Part shown: piece after piece, positions 1 to 8,234 of the stretch
How positions within the stretch are numbered: position 1 is the stretch's first letter
Layout: every line of letters starts with the position of its first letter
Source: Hymenobacter nitidus
GTDB taxonomy: Bacteria > Bacteroidota > Bacteroidia > Cytophagales > Hymenobacteraceae
Direction of reading: 5' to 3'
Assembly: GCF_020447315.1 (NCBI RefSeq)
Contig: NZ_JAJADQ010000008.1
Coordinates: 248,001-312,000, forward strand
Length of the DNA stretch: 64,000 bases
Translations under genes and position numbers: made by a program
The notes under the pieces: model-generated
Databases searched by the model: none
What the model was told of the DNA's origin: nothing
Seen by the model: only the letters and a program-made list of their open reading frames with translations

Positions 1-436
1 TAACCAGCAGCGGAAACATGAGCATGGCGGCCACAATCTTGGGCAGCACCAGGTAGGAGGCTGAGTTGATGCCCATCACCTCCAGCGCATCGACCTGCTC
101 GGTGATGCGCATGGTGCCCAGGCCGCCGGCAATGCTGGAGCCGACTTTACCCGCCAGCACGATGCTGGTAATGGTGGGCGCCAGCTCCAGAATGGTCATT
201 TCCCGCACCATAAAGCCGATGGTCGACTTCGGAATCAGGGGGTTAATCAGGTTGTAGGCAATCTGGACGCAGGTAACGGCCCCGATAAAGGCCGAGACGA
301 TGGAGACGATAAAGACCGAGTCGATACCGATAAGAATGGCTTCATCCAGCATGCGTTGCCAGAGCACGGCCAACCGCTCCTTCCGAACCAGCATGCTCTG
401 CATGAAGATCAGGAATTCACCAAAGGTTTTAACCAT
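1..436 (-). CDS. MlaE-type lipid ABC transporter permease (3' part off the left edge)
   Basis: The first 145 residues of an MlaE family permease, the inner-membrane part of the Mla/Mce-type system that moves phospholipids between inner and outer membrane. The visible sequence has the family signature: a segment reading NPLIPKSTIGFMVREM, then ELAPTITSIVLAGKVGSS and GTMRITEQVDALEVMG, which are the most conserved parts of MlaE proteins. The ATG at 436 begins MVKTFGEFL. The gene runs out of the window on the left, where an mlaF ATPase and mlaD would be expected. It is divergent from the dehydrogenase at 550. Confidence 0.9.
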   Translation of the reverse strand, partial: MVKTFGEFLIFMQSMLVRKERLAVLWQRMLDEAILIGIDSVFIVSIVSAFIGAVTCVQIAYNLINPLIPKSTIGFMVREMTILELAPTITSIVLAGKVGSSIAGGLGTMRITEQVDALEVMGINSASYLVLPKIVAAMLMFPLLV

Positions 437-549
437 AAAAAGAGAATCAGAAAGGATAAAAGCCCAAACTTGCGACGCTGGCACCGGTGGCTAGCGCCCA
501 GCTCGGAGCTTGCCTACCATACGTAAAAACCAAATCGTCAATCAAAGGA

Positions 550-1263
550 ATGCAAAAATATATCGTTGTTACGGGAGGTACGAAAGGAATCGGCCGCGCC
601 ATTAGCCAGCGCTTTGCCCGGGCCGGCTTCGGCATCATCACCTGCGCCCGCTCAGCGCGGGACCTGGCCGCCCTCACAACCGCTCTGAGCCAGGAAGTTC
701 CCGGCGCGGTAGTACACACCTTCGCCGCCGATTTGGGTGTGGCTGAGCAGACCCGGCGCTTTACGGATTTCGTGCTGGGCCTGGGCGTGGAAGTCGAGGT
801 GCTGGTGAACAATACCGGTGCCTTCATTCCCGGCCGCCTGCAGGACGAGCCCACCGACGGCTCGCAGCTGCGCCAGATGATAGACGTGAACCTGTATAGC
901 GCCTACGACGTGACCCGTGCCCTGCTGCCGGGCATGATAGCGCGCCGCCAGGGCCACATTTTTAATATGTGCTCCACGGCCAGCATCATGGCTTACCCCA
1001 ATGGTGGGTCCTACAGCATCGCCAAGTTTGCCCTGTACGGCATGACCAAAGGGCTGCGCGAGGAGCTGAAAGAGCATAATTTGCGCGTAACGGCCATTTT
1101 GCCCGGTGCCACGCTCACGGCCAGCTGGGAAGGCGTCGATTTGCCGGCCGAGCGGTTCATAAGGGCCGAAGACGTGGCCGAAGCGGTATTCGGGGCCTAT
1201 TCCCTGTCGCCGCAGGCCGTTATCGAGGAGCTGCTGATTCGGCCGCAGCTCGGGGACTTGTAG
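550..1263 (+). CDS. SDR family NAD(P)-dependent oxidoreductase
   Basis: A 237-residue classical short-chain dehydrogenase/reductase. The Rossmann nucleotide loop TGGTKGIG is at residues 8-15, the catalytic Ser near 142, and Tyr155/Lys159 form the YxxxK pair (YSIAK). The usual NNAG motif reads NNTG (87-90), a tolerated change. The ATG at 550 is chosen because it places the glycine-rich loop close to the N-terminus as in the family and follows AAAGGA; the open frame runs 63 bases further upstream without homologous sequence. The substrate cannot be read from sequence. A second SDR lies at 2518. Confidence 0.9.
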   Translation: MQKYIVVTGGTKGIGRAISQRFARAGFGIITCARSARDLAALTTALSQEVPGAVVHTFAADLGVAEQTRRFTDFVLGLGVEVEVLVNNTGAFIPGRLQDEPTDGSQLRQMIDVNLYSAYDVTRALLPGMIARRQGHIFNMCSTASIMAYPNGGSYSIAKFALYGMTKGLREELKEHNLRVTAILPGATLTASWEGVDLPAERFIRAEDVAEAVFGAYSLSPQAVIEELLIRPQLGDL

Positions 1264-1284
1264 CCGGCGGCCGGAGCCGAACGG

Positions 1285-1701
1285 CTAGGCCCGGGCCGGA
1301 CGGTGGATGAAGGTGACGTAGCCGAAGTCGAGCAGGACGGCCCAGAACGCCATACTGCGCAAGCTGTTCAGCCAGCGCAGCACGCCGTGCGCCGAAAAGC
1401 CCAGGCCGATAGCCCAGGCGCCCATCGTTACGACCAAGGCCAGCTTTAGAAAATCGAGGCGGGTTTTATTTGTTTTGCGAGCAAACCACAGGCCGTAGCT
1501 GCCGATCAGCAGCAGGCCGCTTGCCAGCAGAATGCCCACGGCACTTTCCCGGTGCTGGATCTTAAATAAGAAACCGACAAGCAGGCCTGACAAAGCCAAT
1601 AGGGTCGCCTGAAAATACGGCCGGCTGTGCCGCAGCGTGCCTTTCCAGACAACAAGCAGCAGGAGCAGCATTGGGACGAGTAGCCCAAGAATGGTAGCCA
1701 T
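1285..1701 (-). CDS. Hypothetical four-helix membrane protein
   Basis: A 138-residue protein with about four predicted membrane segments: an N-terminal one rich in Leu (residues 3-20), a second near 30-47, a third near 53-72 and two closely spaced stretches around 85-125. It ends in a short basic tail (HRPARA). I do not recognise the family. It is convergent with the SDR at 550 (21 bases between stops) and lies 24 bases downstream of the lipoprotein gene at 1726-2508 on the same strand, so the two are probably co-transcribed. Confidence 0.65.
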   Translation of the reverse strand: MATILGLLVPMLLLLLVVWKGTLRHSRPYFQATLLALSGLLVGFLFKIQHRESAVGILLASGLLLIGSYGLWFARKTNKTRLDFLKLALVVTMGAWAIGLGFSAHGVLRWLNSLRSMAFWAVLLDFGYVTFIHRPARA

Positions 1702-1725
1702 AGAAAAGAAAACGGGGGAGGAGGG

Positions 1726-2508
1726 CTACTTCTGCTGAACTACCTGGCCTTTGCCAGTTACCTTGATGTCGGTCTGGGCCGGGCTACCCTGGTAGTAGAG
1801 CGTACCCGTGCCGGCATTGGTGCCGCCCAGAAAGTCGGTGGCGCGCACGTAGGCGTTGCCGTTGCTGTCGTGGTTGAATTTGAAGTAGCACTGCCTGGTT
1901 TGCAAGCCGCCCGCCTGCAAACTGCCGTTGCCGCCCACCACCAGTGTAAACACCTCGGCCGAGCCCCGCAGGTTGATGTTACCCAGCTCAAACATGTCCA
2001 GGTTCAGGTACTTGCTGTTGATGTCCAGATCGTAGTCGCCGGCCCCGACGAGGTGGCAGAACAGGCTGTCGGCCCGGAAAACGCCGGCGGTGCGCACGTT
2101 GCCCTGGCCCCGCAGAAACAGGTCGCGCAGGCTGGGTACATGCAGGGTTACCTGGCGGGGCGTGTTGTAGGTACGCACCCAGTTGCAGCGGCTGGTATTG
2201 TGAATCGAGAGCTGCCCGTTTTCTACGCGCAGCTCGATATCTTCCTGCAGATTCTCCCCGGCCCGAACTTCGGCGTAGGTTTGCGCGTCCTGCACCAACG
2301 TTACGTCCACGTTGTCGTAGGCCATGAGCGTGCGGAAGGGCGCCAGCTCGCGCCGCTCCTTTTTTACGTCGCCGGTGCTTTTCAGGCAGTCCAGCTCGTG
2401 ACCTTTGCCGCAGCCCGTCAGCAGGGTGGCCGCGGCGGCCACTAGGGCGTAAACACCAAAAACCCGCGGGGTGCGCTTAACTTGCGGGCAAATGCTACTT
2501 CGAAACAT
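1726..2508 (-). CDS. Head GIN domain (DUF2807) lipoprotein
   Basis: A 260-residue predicted lipoprotein. The signal peptide ends in LLTGC with Cys33 as lipidation site. The remainder matches the auto-transporter head GIN domain (DUF2807) common in Bacteroidota: a repetitive beta-rich protein with a segment like FRTLMAYDNVDVTLVQD followed by serial short beta units. Function is unknown; such proteins are surface or periplasmic. The start ATG at 2508 lies only 9 bases from the divergent SDR start at 2518, so its promoter must overlap the SDR coding region. No shorter start keeps a full signal peptide. Confidence 0.82.
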   Translation of the reverse strand: MFRSSICPQVKRTPRVFGVYALVAAAATLLTGCGKGHELDCLKSTGDVKKERRELAPFRTLMAYDNVDVTLVQDAQTYAEVRAGENLQEDIELRVENGQLSIHNTSRCNWVRTYNTPRQVTLHVPSLRDLFLRGQGNVRTAGVFRADSLFCHLVGAGDYDLDINSKYLNLDMFELGNINLRGSAEVFTLVVGGNGSLQAGGLQTRQCYFKFNHDSNGNAYVRATDFLGGTNAGTGTLYYQGSPAQTDIKVTGKGQVVQQK

Positions 2509-2517
2509 CTTTACTCT

Positions 2518-3213
2518 ATGGACCTGACAGGCAAGATAGCTATTCTGACGGGCGTCAGCAAAGGCATAGGCCGCGCTACGGCCGAGGCTCTGCTGGCCAA
2601 AGGCGCCCTGGTGGCCGGCTGGGGCCGCACCGCGCCGGAAGGCCTGCGGCACGAGCGGTTTCAGTTTTTCGAGTGCGACGTGCGCGACGAAGTGGCCGTG
2701 CAGGAAGCCTACGTCAACACGCGCCGGGAGCTGGGTGAGGAAATCCACGTGCTGATCAACAACGCCGGTTTGGGCATCGCCGGGGAAGTCGACGGGTTTT
2801 CGTCCGACGACTGGAAGCTGCTGTTTGATACCAACGTGCACGGTACCTTCTACTGCACCAAGGCCGTGCTGCCGCAAATGAAAAAGCAGCAGCTGGGCCA
2901 TATCGTCAACATTTCGTCTATTGCGGGCACCACCGGCATCGAGAAAATGGCGGGCTACTGCGCCACTAAGTTTGCCGTGCGAGGCTTCTCACAGTCCTTG
3001 TTCAAGGAAGTGCGCAACGACGGTATCAAGGTGACGTGCTTCTACCCGGGCTCCACGGAAACCAACTTCTTCGACGACATTCCCGGCACCGAGGCCAACG
3101 CCTCGATGATGCAGCCCCGGGACATTGCCGATACTATTGTCTACGCGCTGGAAACGCCGTTCAACTTCCATATCGTGGATATTGAAATGCGCCCCTTGCA
3201 GCCGAAAAAATAA
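2518..3213 (+). CDS. SDR family oxidoreductase
   Basis: A 231-residue classical short-chain dehydrogenase. TGVSKGIG (11-18) is the cofactor loop, NNAG is at 81-84, a catalytic Ser lies in NISSIAG (131-137), and Tyr147/Lys151 form the YxxxK pair. The ATG at 2518 puts the cofactor loop at the expected distance. Sequence around 170-200 resembles 3-oxoacyl-ACP reductase-like or sugar-reductase members, but the substrate is not determinable. A hairpin element follows 6 bases after the stop and fills the gap to gldA. Confidence 0.9.
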   Translation: MDLTGKIAILTGVSKGIGRATAEALLAKGALVAGWGRTAPEGLRHERFQFFECDVRDEVAVQEAYVNTRRELGEEIHVLINNAGLGIAGEVDGFSSDDWKLLFDTNVHGTFYCTKAVLPQMKKQQLGHIVNISSIAGTTGIEKMAGYCATKFAVRGFSQSLFKEVRNDGIKVTCFYPGSTETNFFDDIPGTEANASMMQPRDIADTIVYALETPFNFHIVDIEMRPLQPKK

Positions 3214-3219
3214 ACAGCT

Positions 3220-3366
3220 GTCATTGCGAGGAGGTATGATGAAGCAATCCGTCCTCTGCGCAGTGCAATTTGGCCTTTCACCGAAAGCCCCAACCGTTGG
3301 AGCTTGTCATGGTAGAAGGCTCCGCACATCTCAGAGGACGGATTGCTTCGCTCTGCTCGCAATGAC
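3220..3366. repeat. Intergenic inverted repeat upstream of gldA
   Basis: Outer arms GTCATTGCGAG (3220-3230) and its exact complement (3356-3366). An inner arm at 3241-3258, containing GAAGCAATCCGTCC, pairs with 3332-3349. The sequence resembles the REP-like TCATTGCGAG/GAAGCAATC palindromes seen between genes in many bacteria. It fills the gap between the SDR gene and gldA. Confidence 0.8.
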
Positions 3367-3377
3367 ACTCGTATTCT

Positions 3378-4286
3378 ATGGTTGAAGTACAACAGCTCAG
3401 TAAGGTATTCGGAACGCAGACGGCCGTGAATGACATTTCATTCTCCGTCGGCAAGGGCGAAATTCTGGGCTTTCTGGGGCCCAACGGGGCGGGCAAGTCG
3501 ACCACGATGAAGATTGCCACGGGCTATCTGCCGCCCAGCCACGGCACCGTGAAGCTGGCTGGCTACGACGTGCAGACCGATGCCCTGGAAGTGCGCCGCC
3601 GCGTGGGCTATTTGCCCGAGCACAACCCGCTCTATCTGGATATGTACGTGCACGAGTACCTCGAATTCATCGGCTCGGTACACGGCCTCAAGGGTCAGCA
3701 GCGCTGCAGCCGGGTGCAGCAAATGGTGGATAGGGTAGGGCTGGGCCGGGAGCAGAACAAGCTGATCGGGGCTCTGTCGAAAGGCTACCGGCAGCGCGTC
3801 GGTTTGGCCCAGGCCCTGATTCACGACCCCGGCGTGCTGATTCTGGACGAGCCCACCACCGGCCTCGACCCCAACCAGATTGGCGAAATCCGGACCCTGA
3901 TCCGGGAGCTGGGCCAGGACAAGACCGTTATTTTCAGCACCCACATTCTGCCCGAAGTCACGGCCCTGTGCAGCCGGGTGGTTATCATCAACCGCGGCCA
4001 GCTCGTGGCCGACTCGCCCGTGGCTGATTTGGGCGCCAAGGCCGCCGGCGAAACCATCATCCGCGCCGAGTTTGAGCAGCCCATCGACGTAGCCCCGCTG
4101 CGGGCTTTGCCCGGCATTCTGGGTGTGGAAGCCGAAGCCGGCAACCGCTACCGCATCCGGGCGGCGGCGGGCACGGATATGCGCGGCGCTATTTCCCGCC
4201 TGGCCGCCCAGCAGGACTGGATATTGCTCGGCCTGCGCCAAGAGGAGCAGTCCTTGGAGCAGGTGTTTCAGTCGTTGACGAAATGA
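3378..4286 (+). CDS. gldA: Gliding motility ABC transporter ATP-binding protein GldA
   Basis: A 302-residue ABC ATPase. Walker A is GPNGAGKS (34-41), the signature is LSKGYRQ (133-139) as in ABC-2 type exporters, Walker B is LILDE (154-158), and the switch His is 189. Together with GldF and GldG it forms the ABC transporter needed for gliding in Flavobacterium johnsoniae; the transported substrate is unknown. gldF and gldG follow on the same strand, but gaps of 157 and 181 bases filled with inverted repeats separate the three genes. ABC-2 drug or polysaccharide exporters are alternatives, but the gldF/gldG context decides. Confidence 0.9.
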   Translation: MVEVQQLSKVFGTQTAVNDISFSVGKGEILGFLGPNGAGKSTTMKIATGYLPPSHGTVKLAGYDVQTDALEVRRRVGYLPEHNPLYLDMYVHEYLEFIGSVHGLKGQQRCSRVQQMVDRVGLGREQNKLIGALSKGYRQRVGLAQALIHDPGVLILDEPTTGLDPNQIGEIRTLIRELGQDKTVIFSTHILPEVTALCSRVVIINRGQLVADSPVADLGAKAAGETIIRAEFEQPIDVAPLRALPGILGVEAEAGNRYRIRAAAGTDMRGAISRLAAQQDWILLGLRQEEQSLEQVFQSLTK

Positions 4287-4312
4287 TTGAAAAGAACGCA
4301 TCTACTTTACTT

Positions 4313-4416
4313 CTGTCATCCTGAGCAGAGCGAAGGGCCTTATCACGTTGGAACGACACGCTGTTACGATGATCGTTCGTATCCTATTCGGTCCGTCGCT
4401 CTGCTCAGGATGACAG
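4313..4416. repeat. Intergenic inverted repeat between gldA and gldF (family A)
   Basis: Arms 4313-4333 and 4396-4416 are perfectly complementary over 21 bases (CTGTCATCCTGAGC followed by AGAGCGA). The loop contains CCTTATCACG and paired GAACGA / ATCGTTC stretches. It shares arm and loop sequence with the element at 10621-10722 in front of gldC, so the two are copies of one family. Confidence 0.85.
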
Positions 4417-4443
4417 ACGATTTTTGACTCTATTTCGCACCTG

Positions 4444-5169
4444 ATGTTTGCCATCCTTCGCAAAGAATTCAACGCCTTCCTCAGCTCGCCGGTCGCCTAC
4501 GTGGTGATTGGGGTGTTTCTAGTGGCTACCGGCCTGTTCGTGTGGGTGTTTCCCGACAGTTCGGTGCTGGACTACGGCTACGCCGACCTGCAGACGCTGT
4601 TCAACATGGCGCCCTGGATTTTCCTGTTTCTGATTCCGGCCATTACCATGCGCACCTTCGCCGAGGAGAAAAAGGCCGGCACCATCGAGCTGCTGCTCAC
4701 CCGCCCGCTCACCGACGGGCAGATCATCGGCGGCAAGTACCTGGCCTGCCTGCTGCTGGCCTTGCTGGCCCTGGTGCCCACGCTGCTCTATTACTACTCG
4801 GTATACCAGCTCGGCAACCCGGCCGGTAACATCGACTCGGCCGCGACGGTGGGCTCCTACATCGGGCTGGCGCTGCTAGCGGCGGTGTTTGCCGCCATCG
4901 GCATCTTCGCCTCGGCCATTACCCGCGACCAGATCATTGCCTTTCTGGTGGCCGTGGTGGGCTGCTTTCTGGTCTATTCCGGCTTCGATTCCTTGGCTTC
5001 GGTCTTCGACGGGGCCCCGGCCTACTACATCAGCCAGCTCGGCATTGCCGCCCACTACCGCGACATCAGCAAAGGCCTCATCGACTCGCGCGACCTGCTC
5101 TACTTCTTCAGCCTGATCATCGGCCTGCTGCTGGCTACACGGTTGATATTGCAAAGCCGCAACTGGTAA
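4444..5169 (+). CDS. gldF: Gliding motility ABC transporter permease GldF
   Basis: A 241-residue ABC-2 type permease with about six membrane segments and the cytoplasmic loop FAEEKKAGTIELLLTRP near residues 73-89, typical of GldF and related ABC-2 membrane proteins. It is the expected membrane partner of GldA, and GldG follows. Length and start (MFAILRKEF) match the family. Inverted repeats lie on both sides, so separate promoters or processing within the gld cluster are possible. Confidence 0.9.
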   Translation: MFAILRKEFNAFLSSPVAYVVIGVFLVATGLFVWVFPDSSVLDYGYADLQTLFNMAPWIFLFLIPAITMRTFAEEKKAGTIELLLTRPLTDGQIIGGKYLACLLLALLALVPTLLYYYSVYQLGNPAGNIDSAATVGSYIGLALLAAVFAAIGIFASAITRDQIIAFLVAVVGCFLVYSGFDSLASVFDGAPAYYISQLGIAAHYRDISKGLIDSRDLLYFFSLIIGLLLATRLILQSRNW

Positions 5170-5185
5170 CCAAGAACAAATTCCG

Positions 5186-5312
5186 CTCCTTCTTTTAAGA
5201 AGGGGTGCCCGAAGGGCGGGGTGGTCTAATCGTTCGTTTCGTTGAACAAGGATTAGCACTAGCTTTTAACCACCCCGGCCTCTGGCCACCCCTCCTTGAA
5301 AAAAGGAGGGGT
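5186..5312. repeat. Intergenic inverted repeat between gldF and gldG
   Basis: Left arm begins CTCCTTCTTTTAAGAAGGGG; the right arm ends CACCCCTCCTT, then AAAAAAGGAGGGG. Inside it, GGGGTGGT (5218-5225) pairs with ACCACCCC (5269-5276). The arms are imperfect, and the right arm contains its own small hairpin. It is unlike the elements in front of gldA and gldF, so it belongs to a third sequence type. Confidence 0.65.
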
Positions 5313-5350
5313 GCTTCTAGCTCTAATAGCTCTAAAACTGCTGCCACTCT

Positions 5351-7069
5351 ATGGCTTCCGATACGCCCGAACTTTCTGCTCCCGCTACTTCCCGCAAACG
5401 CCGCGACCTGCTCCGCTTTCTGGCGGTAATAGGCGCGCTGCTGCTGCTCAACTTCCTGGCCCAGCAGTTCTTCTTCCGCCTCGATCTGACCCAGGAAAAG
5501 CGCTACACCATGGCTCCGGCCACCAAGCAGCTGCTCTCAACCCTGAAGCAGCCCGTGACGGTGACCGTGTACCTGGACGGCGACTTCCCGCCCGGCTTCC
5601 GCCGCCTGCAGCAGTCGGTGCGCGAGACGCTGAACGAAATGCAGGTGTACGGCGGCTCCAATCTGCACTACGTATTCGTGGACCCCTCGGCGGCCGGCAG
5701 CGAAAAGGCCCGCAACGAGTACTATGCCTCGCTCATCAAGAAAGGGCTGCGGCCCACCAACCTGGGAGCCAACGAAAACGGCAAGCGGGTTGAGAAAATC
5801 ATCTTTCCCTGGGCCACGGTAGCGGCCGGGGGCAAGGAAGAGCAGGTGCTGCTGCTGCGCGGCAACCAGGCCGCGCCCTCCGACGTGCGCCTCAACCAAA
5901 GCATTGAAGGCCTGGAATACGAGCTGGCCAGCGCCGTGCGCAAGCTCAACCCCGGCCAGCGCAAGCGCATCGGGGTGCTCGAAGGCCACGGGGAGCTGAG
6001 CAACGCCGAAGCCGGCGACATCATCGGCTCCCTGCAGCAGTACTACGACGTGTTCCGGGTGGATCTGCGCAAAACCCGGCCCCAGGACTTGCGCACGCTC
6101 AGCGCCATCGTCGTGGCCAAGCCCAGCACGCCCTACACCGAGCCTGAGAAGTTCAAGCTCGACCAGTTCATTACCCAGGGCGGCAACGCGCTGTTTTTCG
6201 TGGATGCCATGCGCGTGAACCTGGACAGTGCCAACCGCGGCGGCATGCTGTCCTTCCCGCTGGATCTAAACCTGGAAGACCAGCTTTTCAAGTACGGCGT
6301 GCGCGTGAATCCCGACCTGCTGCTCGACCTCAACTCCGGCGTCATCCCCTTGGTAACCGGCACCGAGGGCGACAAACCCAAGGTGGAGCCTATGCCCTGG
6401 CAGTTTTACCCCCTGATCAACTCCTTCAGCAAGCACCCCATCACCCGCAACCTCGACGCGGTGTACACCAAGTTCGTCAGCACCATCGACACGGTAAAGG
6501 CCGCCGGCATCCGCAAGACGCCACTCATGTTTACCTCCCGCTATACCCGCGTGCTGCCCGCGCCGGTGCCCATCAACTTCAACGATGCCCGCCTGGAGCC
6601 CAACCAGAAGCTCTACAAGGAAAGCTTCAAGCCCGTGGGCTACCTGCTCGAAGGCCAGTTTCAGTCGCTCTACGCCAACCGCGCCGAGCCCGGCACCAGC
6701 AACTTTCAGTCGGCTGCTGCCGCCAACGCCAAGCCCTCCAAAGTGCTGGTCATCTCCGACGGCGACTTTATCCGCTCCGAGCTGGACCCCAAAACCGGCA
6801 ACCCCTACCGCCTGGGCTTCGACCGCCTGGCCAACACCGAATTTGCCAACCGTGAGCTGGTGCTCAACGCGGTGGACTATATGCTCGACGAAAGCGGCCT
6901 GATTTCGGTGCGCGGCAAGCAAATCACCCTGCGCCCCTTGGACAAGCTCAAAGTCATCGAGCAGAAAAGCCGCTGGCAGCTTCTGAACCTGGCCGCCCCG
7001 CTGGTGCTGCTGGGACTCTTCGGAGCCCTGCGGGCGTGGAGAAGGAAGCGGCGCTACGCGTCGTTCTAA
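5351..7069 (+). CDS. gldG: Gliding motility ABC transporter substrate-binding/accessory protein GldG
   Basis: A 572-residue protein with an N-terminal membrane anchor (about residues 22-40, before RLDLTQEKRYTMAPATKQLL), a large extracytoplasmic region and a C-terminal membrane helix near 542-560 followed by a basic tail (RAWRRKRRY). This is the layout of GldG, the third component of the GldAFG transporter. The early region TVTVYLDGDFPPGFRRLQ is well conserved in the family. It ends the gld cluster; the following gene has different base composition. Confidence 0.9.
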   Translation: MASDTPELSAPATSRKRRDLLRFLAVIGALLLLNFLAQQFFFRLDLTQEKRYTMAPATKQLLSTLKQPVTVTVYLDGDFPPGFRRLQQSVRETLNEMQVYGGSNLHYVFVDPSAAGSEKARNEYYASLIKKGLRPTNLGANENGKRVEKIIFPWATVAAGGKEEQVLLLRGNQAAPSDVRLNQSIEGLEYELASAVRKLNPGQRKRIGVLEGHGELSNAEAGDIIGSLQQYYDVFRVDLRKTRPQDLRTLSAIVVAKPSTPYTEPEKFKLDQFITQGGNALFFVDAMRVNLDSANRGGMLSFPLDLNLEDQLFKYGVRVNPDLLLDLNSGVIPLVTGTEGDKPKVEPMPWQFYPLINSFSKHPITRNLDAVYTKFVSTIDTVKAAGIRKTPLMFTSRYTRVLPAPVPINFNDARLEPNQKLYKESFKPVGYLLEGQFQSLYANRAEPGTSNFQSAAAANAKPSKVLVISDGDFIRSELDPKTGNPYRLGFDRLANTEFANRELVLNAVDYMLDESGLISVRGKQITLRPLDKLKVIEQKSRWQLLNLAAPLVLLGLFGALRAWRRKRRYASF

Positions 7070-7105
7070 GCTGCGGTGTAGCGGGGGATATTCTCTATAT
7101 GAGTC

Positions 7106-7456
7106 ATGGGAGGAATTAGATTGCACATTGTTCACTTTGAGTGCAACCCTACCAAGGAAGATATTAAAGAGAAACTAGCCGCCTTGACTGGCTTGCCTTT
7201 ACAATTCAATGAAGAGTTTGAAAATTGTCTGGATATAATCCACCCAACACATTCAAGGTCAGCCGTTGGCCTGGATTGGATTAACCAAACTGGTCGTCGC
7301 TGTATCAGGGTAGAATCGGAAACCCCGAAATGGAATTACGTAGAGGGCTCAGTGCTGTATGTGCTGAATCAACTGGGTGGGATGTCAGAAAACGTATATC
7401 AGCTTCCGAAATGGGCTGGTAAGCCTTGGGCAGCAGTTCACCTAGAAGACCTTTAG
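7106..7456 (+). CDS. Hypothetical protein, AT-rich orphan
   Basis: An intact 116-residue frame with no signal peptide or membrane segment and no family I recognise. Base composition is clearly more AT-rich than the flanking gld and BLUF genes, and codons such as TTA, ATA and AAA are frequent, which suggests recent acquisition. The start is unsure: ATG at 7106 or a TTG at 7120 preceded by GGAGG. It is convergent with the helix-turn-helix gene at 7488 (31 bases between stops). Confidence 0.55.
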   Translation: MGGIRLHIVHFECNPTKEDIKEKLAALTGLPLQFNEEFENCLDIIHPTHSRSAVGLDWINQTGRRCIRVESETPKWNYVEGSVLYVLNQLGGMSENVYQLPKWAGKPWAAVHLEDL

Positions 7457-7487
7457 CTAGCATGCCGTTCATTGCCGTTGGTGCATG

Positions 7488-8093
7488 TTAAGATAAGTTT
7501 GGTAGTAGCGCGAACATTGTAGTTCGCGCACCTGAACGATAATCATTGCTATAACCCAAACGACGCGGAGTACGCAAATAACAAAGTTCCCGCTCCAGCC
7601 CCGCAATGCGGGTCTCCAGCAGCTTCTGAGGCCCGGCACCGCAGTCATAGAGCAGGCCGCTGACTGCTTCTCCTTCAAACAAAGCCAGCCAGTTTTCCTC
7701 CCGGGCCGGATTCTTTACCTCCCCAGCCCAGGCCCGCAGGGCGGGTAGGGCCACCAGGCGCCTCTCCAGTTGCGCCGCCTTCTTCTGCATGGCTTCCAGG
7801 TCGCGGCGCAGGCGCAGCAGCTGATACTGACAGTCGCGGAGCCGCCGTTCCAGAGGCTTGGGTTCGGGGGCGGGGGGCGACAGGGGGGGCACCGTGGCAT
7901 GCACCCCCGACATGTCCAGCACTTTGCCTTCTCCGGCCAGATATAGTCGCAGGCCTTGCACGCTGGTGCTCAAGTCCGACTTCAGATACTGATGGTTGCG
8001 TTCGGCCAGCGCGAGGCTGGCGCGCGGCACGCCCAGCCAGCTGGCCATAAGCTCTTGGGTGAGGCCAAACATGGCGCGGGTTTCCTGAGACAT
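7488..8093 (-). CDS. Helix-turn-helix (XRE-like) protein with coiled coil
   Basis: A 201-residue protein from the ATG at 8093. Residues 11-37 (LTQELMASWLGVPRASLALAERN) fit a Cro/XRE-type helix-turn-helix. A Pro-rich linker follows (PPLSPPAPEPKP), then a Leu/Arg-rich coiled coil around 80-125, and a C-terminal region with a second short heptad pattern. An in-frame TTG at 8129 exists but lies inside the 50-bp palindrome, so the ATG 28 bases beyond the palindrome is preferred. The palindrome is a plausible operator for autoregulation. The two BLUF genes lie immediately upstream on the same strand. No family name is assigned. Confidence 0.7.
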   Translation of the reverse strand: MSQETRAMFGLTQELMASWLGVPRASLALAERNHQYLKSDLSTSVQGLRLYLAGEGKVLDMSGVHATVPPLSPPAPEPKPLERRLRDCQYQLLRLRRDLEAMQKKAAQLERRLVALPALRAWAGEVKNPAREENWLALFEGEAVSGLLYDCGAGPQKLLETRIAGLERELCYLRTPRRLGYSNDYRSGARTTMFALLPNLS

Positions 8094-8121
8094 ACCGATG
8101 GGGGTAACGACCGTAGTAAGT

Positions 8122-8171
8122 TCAAACAATTTTGGGCAAACAATTTAAATTGTTTGCCCAAAATTGTTTGA
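8122..8171. promoter_or_regulatory. 50-bp perfect palindrome with four CAAACAATTT half-sites
   Basis: Every base from 8122 to 8171 pairs with its dyad partner (centre between 8146 and 8147). Each arm holds two direct copies of CAAACAATTT (8123-8132 and 8137-8146), 14 bases apart, and the mirror copies are at 8147-8156 and 8161-8170. It lies 64 bases after the BLUF gene stop and 28 bases before the HTH gene ATG. A multi-site operator is the favoured reading; a terminator or REP-like element is possible. Confidence 0.75.
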
Positions 8172-8234
8172 GTTGGGTGAGCCCGAATACAATACCAGCT
8201 TTGAAAGCTTCTCCGAGCCAAACGTAGCCCCGAT

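Noticed and set aside
3125..3392. Short frames crossing the inverted repeat upstream of gldA
   Set aside because: They run through the palindrome on both strands and have no homology; the palindrome explains the sequence.
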